A DNA stretch of 64,000 bases. Origin: an uncultured Bacteroidota bacterium (GTDB lineage: Bacteria; Bacteroidota; Bacteroidia; Flavobacteriales; Flavobacteriaceae). Both the position numbers and the translations under genes were made by a program. Positions 46,340 to 55,389 of this stretch are shown here, piece after piece; the stretch's first letter is position 1, and each line of letters begins with the position of its first letter. The notes under the pieces are model-generated. The model was given only the letters and a program-made list of their open reading frames with translations, ran no database searches and had not been told where the DNA came from. The stretch is from the NCBI GenBank assembly GCA_913062555.1, contig CAJXVU010000011.1, positions 30,432 through 94,431 of the forward strand. The letters are read 5' to 3'.

Positions 46340-48406
46340 ATGAAACTCAACGCAAAAAGAGTATCGTTATTAAGTGCCGTGGCCTTTATTGGTCTTGTTG
46401 CTTGTAAAGACGACACAAAAAACAACACAGCTGAAGTAGAAAAAATTCCTGGTATTATTCTAGAGAATATGGATACTGAAGTAAATCCGAATGATGATTT
46501 TTACAATTATGTAAATGGTAATTGGGTAAAAACAAATACTATTCCCGATGAAGAATCTCGTTGGGGTGGTTTTGGCGTATTACGAAAATCTACACGTCAA
46601 GATGTATTAGACATTATTAACACCTCAAAAGAATTAGGGACTTACGGAGAAGGTACCGATCAGAAAAAAGCACTTCTTGTTTTTGAATCTGAACTCGATA
46701 CTGTTGCCAGAGACAAAGCTGGTATTGCACCGCTAAAACCGTTGCTTGAGGCAATTGATGGCATTAATGACATTCGTGATATGCAAACAGTTTTTGCGAC
46801 CACAACTGGTGTTGACGCACCATTTACCGGATTAGCCGTTTTCCCCGATTTAAATGACAGTAGTACGAATACTGCATATATCGCTTCTGGTGGATTAGGA
46901 CTACCAGATCGTGATTACTATTTAGATCAGGATGATAAATCTAAAGAAATCAGAGGTCAATATACCGACCACATCACCAGAATGTTGCAGTTTATTGATT
47001 ACGATGAGGCAAAAGCTAGTGCAGCTGCTGATATGATTTTGGCTTTAGAAACCAAGTTAGCAGCACCTAGATTAGACAAAGTTCAAAGTAGAGACATTCG
47101 TAATTTTAATAATCCTAGATCTATTGCACAACTTACAGAAATGACGCCTTCTATCGATTGGAAGAAATTCATTACCGATATGGGAATTACAAAAGAAATA
47201 GATACAATAATGGTATTACAACCAAAGTATATGGTTGCATTGCAAGAAATATTAACATCTACTTCTATTGAAGACATCAAAACAATGATGCATTGGAATA
47301 CGCTTAATAGTGCTTCAGGTTATTTAACAACAGAAATCAACAAAGCCAATTGGGAGTTTTACAGTAAAACTTTAAACGGGTCTAAAGCACAACGTCCTGC
47401 GGAAGAGCGCGCTTTAGGAACTGTAAATGGAACTGTTGGTGAAGCCATTGGAAAATTATATGTTGAAGCTAAGTTTCCACCAGAGGCTAAAGCAAAAGCA
47501 GAGAAAATGATTGCTAATGTGATTGCTGCATTCCAAAACAGAATAAAAGTTTTAGACTGGATGAGTGAAGAAACCAAGCAAAAAGCTATTGAAAAACTAG
47601 ATAAGTTTACAGTTAAAATTGCTTATCCTGATGAATGGGAAGATTACTCAGAGCTTATGGTAAAAGAAGGCAACAGTTATGCTGAGAATATGTTAGCTGT
47701 TAGCAATTGGAACATTAAAAAGAGCATGTCTGAATATGGAGAACCTGTTGATAAAACAGAATGGGGAATGGCGCCTCAAACAGTCAATGCTTATTTCAAT
47801 CCATTAAATAATGAAATCGTATTTCCTGCAGCCATATTACAACCTCCTTTTTATAATTACACTGCAGATGAAGCAGTGAATTATGGTGGAATTGGTGCTG
47901 TAATAGGCCATGAAATATCACATGCCTTTGACGATTCTGGAGCACGTTTCGATGGCGATGGTAACCTTAACAACTGGTGGACTCCTGAGGATTTGACTGA
48001 ATTTGAAAAAAGAGGAAATGCCTTAGCCGAACAATATAGTGCCATTGAAGTTTTAGACAGTGTCAACATTAATGGTAAATTCACTTTAGGTGAAAATATT
48101 GGTGACCTTGGTGGTGTTCTTGGAGCCTATGATGGTTTACAATTATTCTTTGATGAAAATGGAAGACCAGAAGATATTGATGGCTTTACGGCCGAGCAAC
48201 GTTTCTTTATGTCTTGGGCAACGGTTTGGAGAACATTAACCAGAGAAGATGCTTTACGTACTCAAATTAAAACAGACCCACATTCACCAGGTCTATATAG
48301 AGCGACACAACCGCTTAAAAATATTGATGCTTTCTATGAAGCATTTGGTATAAAAGTAGGAGACAAAATGTATTTAGCTCCAGAAAAAAGAGTTAGAATT
48401 TGGTAA
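46340..48406 (+). CDS. M13 family metallopeptidase lipoprotein (neprilysin/PepO-like)
   Basis: The open frame extends to 46283, but the start at 46340 gives a proper lipoprotein signal (ending GLVAC, then KDDTKN) and is preferred. The 688-residue product has the M13 layout: a large helical N-terminal part, the zinc motif HEISH at 524-528 (Glu525 catalytic), and the downstream GENIGDLGG with ligand Glu585 and Asp589. The NAYFNP segment binds substrate peptide main chain. It probably degrades peptides of up to a few kilodaltons outside or in the periplasm. Monocistronic, with a strong terminator. Confidence 0.93.
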   Translation: MKLNAKRVSLLSAVAFIGLVACKDDTKNNTAEVEKIPGIILENMDTEVNPNDDFYNYVNGNWVKTNTIPDEESRWGGFGVLRKSTRQDVLDIINTSKELGTYGEGTDQKKALLVFESELDTVARDKAGIAPLKPLLEAIDGINDIRDMQTVFATTTGVDAPFTGLAVFPDLNDSSTNTAYIASGGLGLPDRDYYLDQDDKSKEIRGQYTDHITRMLQFIDYDEAKASAAADMILALETKLAAPRLDKVQSRDIRNFNNPRSIAQLTEMTPSIDWKKFITDMGITKEIDTIMVLQPKYMVALQEILTSTSIEDIKTMMHWNTLNSASGYLTTEINKANWEFYSKTLNGSKAQRPAEERALGTVNGTVGEAIGKLYVEAKFPPEAKAKAEKMIANVIAAFQNRIKVLDWMSEETKQKAIEKLDKFTVKIAYPDEWEDYSELMVKEGNSYAENMLAVSNWNIKKSMSEYGEPVDKTEWGMAPQTVNAYFNPLNNEIVFPAAILQPPFYNYTADEAVNYGGIGAVIGHEISHAFDDSGARFDGDGNLNNWWTPEDLTEFEKRGNALAEQYSAIEVLDSVNINGKFTLGENIGDLGGVLGAYDGLQLFFDENGRPEDIDGFTAEQRFFMSWATVWRTLTREDALRTQIKTDPHSPGLYRATQPLKNIDAFYEAFGIKVGDKMYLAPEKRVRIW

Positions 48407-48423
48407 TTATAAATATAAATAAT

Positions 48424-48455
48424 AAAAAAAGCAGCTCAATTGAGCTGCTTTTTTT
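48424..48455. terminator. Bidirectional terminator after the M13 gene
   Basis: A perfect palindrome GCAGCTCAATTGAGCTGC between A7 and T7, serving both the M13 gene and the convergent TPR gene. Confidence 0.88.
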
Positions 48456-48475
48456 ATTATTCAATACCGTATAAA

Positions 48476-49174
48476 TTAATCCTTCTTTACCGGAGGTGTT
48501 TTTCTAGCCTCCAAAGCATTTTTACTAATTTGTGCAAGATTAAAACCAGGAGCAACTACTAAAGCTTCATCAAATAAAGCTATAGCTGCGTCAATATTTA
48601 ATTCATTGCTCAACTTAAATTTCGACAATCCCTTTAAATAAATAAATGCAGCTTTCACAGGCACTTGATAAGGGGTTTGTGACTCATAAAAACTACGTAC
48701 CATATCATCTTTTGCATTCGCCAATCCATAGGAAATATGTAGTGAAGCACCAGCAATATCATTCAACTGAATTTTTAAATCTGCTAATTCATAAGCTACC
48801 ATTACTGTAGGTTTACGCTTAAATAATTCTTCAAACTGTATTACTGCTCTTGCAGGTTGATTTATACGTTGTAACGAAACCGCCTTAACCTCAACGGCTA
48901 CATCAGAATCACTTGCAACTTTTTCTATACCTATGGTATTTAGAGCTTGAATATGTCTATTGTCATTCATATACAAAACGGCCAAAGTATCTAATCTACC
49001 CTGGTTTGGAGAAATTACATTTAAATGTGTCAACGCATTAATAACACCCTGTACATCTCCTTGTGATTTCATTTGCGCATAATACGCCTCATAATGCTTT
49101 AATAACGCACTGTTATCTTGCGCTGTTACTTGCAAAGCAAATATAAAAATCAATACTCCTACTAACTTTTTCAT
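48476..49174 (-). CDS. Secreted TPR-like protein
   Basis: A 232-residue protein with a signal peptide (1-18, ending VTAQ) and helical pairs typical of TPR or a similar repeat (about 30-215; for example AVIQFEELFKRKPTVMVAYELADL and AIALFDEALVVAPGFNLAQIS). No catalytic motif. It converges with the M13 gene and lies 72 bp downstream of the M28 peptidase gene in the same direction, so a shared transcript is possible. Role unknown. Confidence 0.75.
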   Translation of the reverse strand: MKKLVGVLIFIFALQVTAQDNSALLKHYEAYYAQMKSQGDVQGVINALTHLNVISPNQGRLDTLAVLYMNDNRHIQALNTIGIEKVASDSDVAVEVKAVSLQRINQPARAVIQFEELFKRKPTVMVAYELADLKIQLNDIAGASLHISYGLANAKDDMVRSFYESQTPYQVPVKAAFIYLKGLSKFKLSNELNIDAAIALFDEALVVAPGFNLAQISKNALEARKTPPVKKD

Positions 49175-49246
49175 CTCTCTATAATTTTAATTTCGCCAAA
49201 TCTAAAAAAATATACATGTAAATCATTAATTAGATGACATTTATTT

Positions 49247-51547
49247 TTAATTGATCTGAATTGTTTTTGTAATAATCACGGCATCATTAAGAATAAATGG
49301 TTTAGGAATCATCGTCTCACTGCGCTCTGGCACCTTAAATAAAGGATTAGTAAGCAAATCAAAAGAAGATTCAAATACTGTAAATTTTGTAATCTGATGC
49401 TTAGGTGTTGTAAATTCCATAGTTAATGAATCCTGATCTGAAACAAAGTAGCTGAATAACCTACTACGTCTTCTGTTCTCAAAGGCATCACTGTCGTCAC
49501 TTTCCTTATATGATGTCACACCGTTCACTTTGAAATCCTTAAAAGAATATATTGAATCTGCAAACACATCTACTCTATTAATATTACGTTGTTGTTTAAT
49601 GGTCATTGAAATATGCCTTAAATCACCGATAACTGTATCTTTAAACACTTCTACTTCCGAAGATGCTATCGTCTTTAAATCAGCATTTTTCGTATATGAA
49701 AATCCAGAATTATATTTACTCGCTAGTGTATTACCACTTAATTGTTTCGCATCATTGGGTGTATCCCCAAGAAATTGCTTAGTCCAATCGTCAAGAACAT
49801 GATCATATGTTGCCCAAATAGCCGTATTGTCATCGGCGTTCATCATATAAACCAAGCTGTTCGGTTTTGGGCTTTCACTATCGAAATCACTTTTAAAATG
49901 AGCTGACACTAAAATACAAAATGACAGAATAAACATCATATAGGCCCATCGGTTTTTATGTTGAAAAAATCCAAATACCGGGATTAACAACCCAAAAATA
50001 AGCGCTCCTAAAACACCTACAATAAATAATTTACCCAAGCCTAATCCCACCGGTAACATTTTTATGAATGGCCCCATAATTATTAGTAAAGGAAAACACA
50101 ATAATGCCAGTACTATTAAATTTGGTGATTTTTGTCGTATCAATAAAAATAAGCCTAGCAAACCAAAATACACTGGGATAATGAAGAAGCTCGCGCCTTC
50201 CAGTTTCAAGCCTACAAAAACACAGATTACTAACCAAATGGTAATTGGTGCTACCAAAAGGCTGCCCGTATTTTTGTCCTTATAAAATTTATGATAAAAC
50301 CAAAAGCAAATCCCTAAGGTCAAAAATACAAATGCCAAAATATAACGATGTCCATTATAAGTAAAGCCATGTAAAATTTCGGCGTATTGCGGGTAAATCC
50401 ATTGTAAGGCTTGCCATAAATAATAGGTCCCAAAACCAGCAACAATTAAAGAAGATAAAAAAGGAAGAAACCCTACCAATATGTCTTTTGGAACTAATCG
50501 TCCTTTATGTATTCCAATAAATAGTAAGACCATAAAAATAACGATTGCCAAAATTAACATTGGCCAAATCCAAGAAAAGGGATAAGTCACCATTTTAAGT
50601 AAAGGCACATTAAAATAGATATAATCTTCATCACTTTTTAAATTAGTCAGGTCAGTCGCCCCAAAATAATTTAGCATAGGCATCAAATAAGTTCCTTGAT
50701 GCTCCAAGGTATTTCTGTCCAATCGCTCATAATTATCATTAATAGTATGATAATCAAAATGGTCATCTATAAAGGCAAAATTAAAACCTTCAATATCACC
50801 ATCACGTCTAAAAACAGTTAAATCGGTGTCATTGGGCAAACTTTTGTAGATACTATAAGCCAAAGAATTGGTTACAGGGTATTGCGAATTTGCAGCCACA
50901 AACCCCTTCATCATAGCAGCATTACCTCCATTGGTTTCCATAAGCATATAACTAGAACCGCCACTCCCTCTTGCTTCAAAATTCAAAACTAATCCAACGT
51001 CTTTAGTCCATTCGTGCTGATTAACAAAAATATCGGCACCATTAAGCCCTAATTCTTCGGCATCGGTAAACAATACTATAATGTCATTCTTAGGCGTTTT
51101 TCCATCATTTAAAAAGGCTCTTAGACCTTCCAAAATAGTAACAATACCAACACCATCATCACTAGCTCCAAGCGAAGCTTGTGGTGCGCTATCATAATGT
51201 GACAACAATAAAAGTGCCTTAGAATTATCACTCCCAGGTATTCTGGCTAAAATGTTTTTAGGTTTCGATAGGTTCCCCCAATCGGTCATAGAATAGGCCT
51301 CTTGTATTTGGGTTTGTAAGCCTAATTTTTCCAATTGTTGAATAATATAATTTCTAACATTGGCATGCTCGGGGCTGCCAACATAATGTGGTGCCTTAGA
51401 AATCTCCTTAAGATGCACTAATGCTCTTGCGGTAGAAAATGAATTATCATCAGTATCTAAATCTGATATTTTGCTCGGTATTAGTGCCGAAAAACTCCAA
51501 TATATGGAAGCAATTAATAGCAGTAACGCTATAGTTTTTTTAATCAT
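49247..51547 (-). CDS. M28 family metallopeptidase with C-terminal membrane domain
   Basis: A 766-residue membrane protease. After an N-terminal helix (about 5-22), the M28 aminopeptidase domain spans about 35-320, with zinc ligands His117 (LSHYD), Asp130/131 (ASDDGVG), catalytic Glu164/Glu165 (DAEELGL), Glu191 (NFEARG) and His267 (YHTIND). The rest holds about eight transmembrane helices (about 325-575) and a beta-rich C-terminal domain (about 590-766). The layout resembles FXNA/ERMP1-type peptidases. The active domain should face the periplasm. Exact substrate unknown. Confidence 0.9.
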   Translation of the reverse strand: MIKKTIALLLLIASIYWSFSALIPSKISDLDTDDNSFSTARALVHLKEISKAPHYVGSPEHANVRNYIIQQLEKLGLQTQIQEAYSMTDWGNLSKPKNILARIPGSDNSKALLLLSHYDSAPQASLGASDDGVGIVTILEGLRAFLNDGKTPKNDIIVLFTDAEELGLNGADIFVNQHEWTKDVGLVLNFEARGSGGSSYMLMETNGGNAAMMKGFVAANSQYPVTNSLAYSIYKSLPNDTDLTVFRRDGDIEGFNFAFIDDHFDYHTINDNYERLDRNTLEHQGTYLMPMLNYFGATDLTNLKSDEDYIYFNVPLLKMVTYPFSWIWPMLILAIVIFMVLLFIGIHKGRLVPKDILVGFLPFLSSLIVAGFGTYYLWQALQWIYPQYAEILHGFTYNGHRYILAFVFLTLGICFWFYHKFYKDKNTGSLLVAPITIWLVICVFVGLKLEGASFFIIPVYFGLLGLFLLIRQKSPNLIVLALLCFPLLIIMGPFIKMLPVGLGLGKLFIVGVLGALIFGLLIPVFGFFQHKNRWAYMMFILSFCILVSAHFKSDFDSESPKPNSLVYMMNADDNTAIWATYDHVLDDWTKQFLGDTPNDAKQLSGNTLASKYNSGFSYTKNADLKTIASSEVEVFKDTVIGDLRHISMTIKQQRNINRVDVFADSIYSFKDFKVNGVTSYKESDDSDAFENRRRSRLFSYFVSDQDSLTMEFTTPKHQITKFTVFESSFDLLTNPLFKVPERSETMIPKPFILNDAVIITKTIQIN

Positions 51548-51646
51548 TGTTATTAAATTAGTTAGTTGAGTTAAAAATACTAAAATTTAAGCTTAGGCTA
51601 AATCATTTTAATTAAGTAACTTTAAGTAATTCTAAAATTTAATATT

Positions 51647-52114
51647 ATGGGTATTAAAAGCTTTCAAGGATCACGAAGAGAACAATCACAATCAACGGAT
51701 GATACCCCCATTCAAGTGAAGGATTATATGACAACAAATCTCATCACTTTTAAGATAGAACAATCCATCGAAGAAGTCATTGAGATTTTAATCAAGAACC
51801 GTATTTCTGGAGGACCTGTAGTCAATGAAAATAATGAGCTTATCGGAATTATTTCTGAAGGTGATTGTATTAAACAAATAAGTGAAAGTCGGTATTACAA
51901 CATGCCCATGGACAGCCATAGCCTTGAAAAACATATGGTTAAAAATGTAGAAACCATTAGTGGGAATATGAATATTTTTGATGCTGCTAATAAATTTTTA
52001 GAAGCCAAACGTAGACGATTTCCAATTGTAGAAAACGGTAAATTAATTGGGCAAATTAGTCAAAAAGATATCCTAAAAGCCGCATTACAACTCAAAGGTC
52101 AAAATTGGAAATAA
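51647..52114 (+). CDS. CBS-pair domain protein
   Basis: A 155-residue cytoplasmic protein consisting mainly of two CBS domains (about 25-85 and 95-150), with VKDYMTTNLITFKIEQSIEEVIEILIKNRISGGPVVNE and RRRFPIVENGKLIGQISQKDILKA. Such stand-alone pairs usually bind adenosine nucleotides and regulate a partner enzyme or transporter. The first 20 residues are polar and disordered. The partner is not apparent from the neighbours. Its upstream region is short and AT-rich. Confidence 0.88.
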   Translation: MGIKSFQGSRREQSQSTDDTPIQVKDYMTTNLITFKIEQSIEEVIEILIKNRISGGPVVNENNELIGIISEGDCIKQISESRYYNMPMDSHSLEKHMVKNVETISGNMNIFDAANKFLEAKRRRFPIVENGKLIGQISQKDILKAALQLKGQNWK

Positions 52115-52127
52115 TATCATAGAAAAA

Positions 52128-52475
52128 CTACTCCCGTTTCACCAAAGCAAAATAATCACCTTCGAGAGCGAGATAGCCTTGATCATAGACAAAATAATAT
52201 ATTGTGCCTTTTTTTGTGGTATAAATACTAGTGAAATAATTGAAGTCAAATCCTTTTTCAATGAGTTTTGCTCTGGAAGTCTTCGTCTTTTGGTCGGGAT
52301 TTAATGCTTCCAGAATTCTATAATTTTTTCGTAGTCTGTTATTGGTGTTTCTTATTAAGTTTTTAGCATCTTTATTAAACTTGTTGTTATAAGAATTCCG
52401 GCAGGCATCACTACAAAATTTCTTATCTATTCTACCTACTATTTTCGTTCCGCATTCAGGACATTTCTTCTCCAT
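52128..52475 (-). CDS. Small zinc-ribbon protein
   Basis: I place the start at 52475 (MEKKCPECG) rather than the earlier Met at 52496. Residues 5-25 form a four-cysteine zinc ribbon (CPECGTKI, then CSDACRNS). The rest is basic and helical, then a beta-rich end. It resembles small DUF2116-like zinc-ribbon proteins. The start lies about 20 bp inside the upstream acetyltransferase gene, so it is last in that leftward unit. Function unknown, possibly nucleic-acid or ribosome related. Confidence 0.7.
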   Translation of the reverse strand: MEKKCPECGTKIVGRIDKKFCSDACRNSYNNKFNKDAKNLIRNTNNRLRKNYRILEALNPDQKTKTSRAKLIEKGFDFNYFTSIYTTKKGTIYYFVYDQGYLALEGDYFALVKRE

Positions 52476-53001
52476 ATTCAAAATTTTTAAGTTCATACCA
52501 ATTTACATCTTGATCTTCATAAATGAATTTCTCAATATACCTCAGGCCTATTTTTTTCAAAATTGTATTTGAGGCCAAATTATTAACATCTGCTAGCCCT
52601 ACAATAGCATCTAGTTTCAGTATATTAAAACCATAATCAAGGGTTGCTAGCGCTGCTTCAGTAGCATAGCCTTTTCCCCAAAATCTAGGTATTAATCGGT
52701 AACCTATATCATGAAAATTAGAGCGCCCGTTAAAAGACATGTCAAAATAGAGTTTTAAGCCAGACCAACCAATAAATTTACCAGATGCTTTTTCAACAAT
52801 AGCCCAACGACCAATGCCTTGATTTATATATTGTTGCCGCACTTTCTCAATCATTTGAGCGGAGTCTTCTCTAGTTTGCACAGGCTTACTTCCCAAATAT
52901 GTATGCACTAAGGGATCCGAGTCTAGCTCAAACATACCATCTATATCAGTGGGTAACATTTCACGCAAGATTAAACGGCTGGTCTCGACATATATTTTCA
53001 T
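52456..53001 (-). CDS. GNAT family N-acetyltransferase (RimJ/RimL-like)
   Basis: A 181-residue acetyltransferase with the RimJ/RimL pattern: RLILREMLPTDIDGMFELD at the start, the acetyl-CoA loop IPRFWGKGYATEA near residue 110, and the NxxSxxxxxKxG motif as NLASNTILKKIG near 145. It transfers an acetyl group to an amine, but the substrate is not predictable. It lies 55 bp after the arginase-family gene in the leftward cluster. Confidence 0.88.
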   Translation of the reverse strand: MKIYVETSRLILREMLPTDIDGMFELDSDPLVHTYLGSKPVQTREDSAQMIEKVRQQYINQGIGRWAIVEKASGKFIGWSGLKLYFDMSFNGRSNFHDIGYRLIPRFWGKGYATEAALATLDYGFNILKLDAIVGLADVNNLASNTILKKIGLRYIEKFIYEDQDVNWYELKNFEYGEEMS

Positions 53002-53056
53002 TTATTTAATTTTCAATTATTCTATAGTTCTAAAATTCAATAATCTCAAAATCCGA

Positions 53057-53851
53057 TTAGGGGATCATTTTTGATGCGATTTCTTTAAATAATTTATAAG
53101 CTACCATGGCGGTCATATTATTAAGATCTCTATTGGGATTTAACTCTACAATATCTGCCCCAATAACGGGAACTTGTATTTGTTGAATTAGAGAAATGAG
53201 TTCTCTAGTAGACATCCCTCCTGGTTCATGATGCGAAATTCCAGGGGCAAAAGCAGGATCCAGAACATCCAAATCTAAAGAAATATACAAAGGCCCTTCC
53301 AAGTTTTTAATAAAATCCAAATTAAAGTCTTTCATTTCAATGAGCTTAACATTATATTTTTTGGCCTGTTCAGTTTGATGTGTATTCAAGGTTCTAATAC
53401 CGACTTGTGTTAATGAATTCAATGCTCCTTTTTCCATGAGTCTTGCAAAAGGAGAGGCATGAGAAAACGGGTTATTCTCAAAATTTTCATACAAATCTGC
53501 ATGGGCGTCCAGGTGTAAAACATTTAGGTTTTTATAGCTTTCGGTATGCGCTTCAATCACTGGAAAAGAAATGGAATGATCTCCTCCAAAGCATATAAGG
53601 TTATCTGTAGTACTTAAGGCATTCTGTACTGTTTCTTTGATTTGTTTATAGACCATTTCAGGATTCGTATTTGCAAAAGTCATATCTCCCAAATCCATAT
53701 AATTCTCGCCTTCTACAATCTCTAATCCATGTTCGCAAAAGCGATTAGCAGATCCGTCAATATCCATCAATCTAATTTTTGGCGGCGCTAATGCCGGCCC
53801 TCTTAAATGCGAGGAGTTGCCATCAAATGGAATTCCTATAAGTTTAATCAT
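53057..53851 (-). CDS. Arginase/agmatinase/formiminoglutamase family hydrolase
   Basis: A 264-residue ureohydrolase. All dimanganese ligands are visible: His92 (GGDHS), Asp115, His117 and Asp119 (LDAHADL), and Asp193 and Asp195 (SLDLDVLDP). The family hydrolyses guanidino or formimino groups of arginine, agmatine, formiminoglutamate or relatives; sequence does not fix the substrate, and no partner genes help. Its start overlaps the upstream GNAT stop by 8 bp. A link to the histidine pathway of hutU is conceivable but the distance is 37 kb. Confidence 0.9.
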   Translation of the reverse strand: MIKLIGIPFDGNSSHLRGPALAPPKIRLMDIDGSANRFCEHGLEIVEGENYMDLGDMTFANTNPEMVYKQIKETVQNALSTTDNLICFGGDHSISFPVIEAHTESYKNLNVLHLDAHADLYENFENNPFSHASPFARLMEKGALNSLTQVGIRTLNTHQTEQAKKYNVKLIEMKDFNLDFIKNLEGPLYISLDLDVLDPAFAPGISHHEPGGMSTRELISLIQQIQVPVIGADIVELNPNRDLNNMTAMVAYKLFKEIASKMIP

Positions 53852-54377
53852 TTGTTTTTATAAATATTATATTATTCAAATTATTATCATCTTTTCTGGT
53901 CTTATCTTCAACAAAACCATTCTTTGTTAAAAGCTTTTTTGAGCCCAAATTATCGCGATGTGTAAATGCTTCAATGTCCTTAAATTTGGCCCTATTAAAA
54001 CCAAAATCTAAAACCGCTATCAATGCTTCATTCATGATCCCTTTTTGGTAGTAATCTGGAAATAATTCATAACCAACTTCAGCTATGGTCTCGTCTTTAG
54101 AAAAATTCCACAAGCAAATTGATCCTATCAATGTTGTGCTTTTTTCTATTGTAATTACCCAATAAAATAATGCCTTATTGCTCATACCCTCATAAATCCT
54201 TTCAATAAAATCCCGTCCGTTTTTATCTCCTCGAGATGTAGGCCTGTCAATATATTTAATCACTTCAGCATTAGTTCTTAATTTAAAAACCTGCTGTGCA
54301 TCGGCGGCTACGAGTTGCCGTAATACCAAGCGTTCTGTTTTAATTATTTGAAATGTTGTCCGCATCAATTTTGTCAT
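53844..54377 (-). CDS. GNAT family N-acetyltransferase (RimJ/RimL-like), second
   Basis: A 177-residue homologue of the RimJ/RimL group with ERLVLRQLVAADAQQVFKL at the N-terminus, FPDYYQKGIMNEA as the acetyl-CoA loop and NLGSKKLLTKNGF. The P-loop is less canonical than in its neighbour at 52456-53001, though both belong to the same family. It starts 1 bp after the DinB-family stop, so the genes are tightly linked. Confidence 0.85.
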   Translation of the reverse strand: MTKLMRTTFQIIKTERLVLRQLVAADAQQVFKLRTNAEVIKYIDRPTSRGDKNGRDFIERIYEGMSNKALFYWVITIEKSTTLIGSICLWNFSKDETIAEVGYELFPDYYQKGIMNEALIAVLDFGFNRAKFKDIEAFTHRDNLGSKKLLTKNGFVEDKTRKDDNNLNNIIFIKTND

Positions 54378-54378
54378 T

Positions 54379-54906
54379 CTAAGTATTTAAAATTGAAATA
54401 AACGCTGTCCATGGCCCAACTTCATTTTTATATTGTTTTGCCATAACTCTGGAAATTTGCGAGATGTGTCCCAAATCGTGAGTAACCCAAGCAGCCAACA
54501 ACTCTTTTAATCTAACTTCTCCCAAAACGGGATGTTTTCCTTTTAATAGAAGTTGGTCCCTTGAAAGTTCTAACATTTTTAAATACTCCAAATTTTCAGC
54601 TCTTAATTGGTGAAACTCTTCGAGAAGATAGCTAAAGGATTTTCCTTTAGAGTTTTCAAACTGTGCAAATCTATCAAATGGCTCAAAGGTTTTATCTTCA
54701 TGCTTACTTAATATCAGTTTCAATCGTGGAATCCAATCGGTATTTTCACAGTGAATTAAATGCCCAACAATATCAAAAGCACTCCAGGTGTCCTCCCCTT
54801 CGTTGCAATTGATCCATTCATCAGATAAATTTCCCAACATAGACATCAATGTTTTTGGGGTTTGCTCCAATATCTCTATTGAATTTTCAATACTATACTT
54901 CATCAT
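54379..54906 (-). CDS. DinB-family protein
   Basis: A 175-residue four-helix-bundle protein of the DinB/YfiT-like superfamily. WSAFDIVGHLIHCE near residue 45 and AAWVTHDLGHISQ near residue 140 carry the three conserved histidines that normally bind a divalent metal. Members include bacillithiol transferases and thiol-dependent hydrolases; here no substrate is suggested. It is first in the leftward cluster DinB, GNAT, arginase, GNAT, zinc ribbon. Confidence 0.85.
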   Translation of the reverse strand: MMKYSIENSIEILEQTPKTLMSMLGNLSDEWINCNEGEDTWSAFDIVGHLIHCENTDWIPRLKLILSKHEDKTFEPFDRFAQFENSKGKSFSYLLEEFHQLRAENLEYLKMLELSRDQLLLKGKHPVLGEVRLKELLAAWVTHDLGHISQISRVMAKQYKNEVGPWTAFISILNT

Positions 54907-54942
54907 AGGCTTATATAACTTACAAGTTACAAATTATTCGAT

Positions 54943-54960
54943 TACAAACGACTACAGTCG
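54943..54960. repeat. TACAAACG repeat, copy A
   Basis: TACAAACGAC at 54943-54952 is followed by the degenerate TACAGTCG. The preceding bases TTATTCG match those before the second site at 55163. Confidence 0.6.
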
Positions 54961-55090
54961 GTTAAATCCATATATTAACGTCTTAATAACTTTCATTTTT
55001 CGTGTATTTTTCGTACCTTATAGAGGTTCATTTATATTTATTCTATAATTGTTAGTTGGTTAGTCATTTAGATGAAAAATGAACATGAAG

Positions 55091-55127
55091 GATAGCGTTT
55101 TAAGTACTCTTAGAACGCTATCTTTTG
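55091..55127 (+). terminator. Orphan terminator-like hairpin
   Basis: The stem 55091-55104 pairs with 55109-55122 over 14 bp with one G-T pair and a 4-nt loop, then TTTT. No gene precedes it on the plus strand, so it could end an unannotated small RNA or serve as a barrier. Confidence 0.55.
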
Positions 55128-55162
55128 TATATAGCCCCCGTAAAAAATCATCCTTATTCGTT

Positions 55163-55190
55163 TACAAACGACTACAAACGTTTACAAACG
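55163..55190. repeat. Three phased TACAAACG repeats, copy B
   Basis: TACAAACG occurs at 55163-55170, 55173-55180 and 55183-55190, exactly 10 bp apart, with two overlapping CGTTTACAAACG near-palindromes. Confidence 0.75.
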
Positions 55191-55389
55191 ATTTTAAATA
55201 CTTATCTACCGAATAACATTATTTCATCCCATCATATTTGCAGTGTCGAATTAGTTATATCACATTGAACGCTGTCGAAATGTATTTCAAATTCAACATA
55301 AAATTAATAAGATTCTGAAAAAAAATCAGGACAAAGTATGAACTGTTTAACAAGCTTGTTGTTAAAGACAAGCATAAAATTTAATAATT

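Larger units (their letters stand above)
54907..55389. other. 483-bp intergenic region with repeats and a hairpin
   Basis: No convincing gene is visible. It holds TACAAACG repeats, an orphan terminator-like hairpin and, 30 bp before ssb, the 12-bp palindrome AACAAGCTTGTT at 55349-55360. The plus-strand frame across 54788-55048 is mostly a shadow of the DinB gene. Confidence 0.7.

Noticed and set aside
53057..53851. Firm call of formiminoglutamase (hutG) for the arginase-family gene
   Set aside because: The metal ligands define the superfamily only; hutU is too far away to fix the substrate.
54788..55048. Plus-strand frame of 86 codons upstream of ssb
   Set aside because: Its first half is antisense to the DinB gene and the rest is low-complexity; there is no promoter or domain support.
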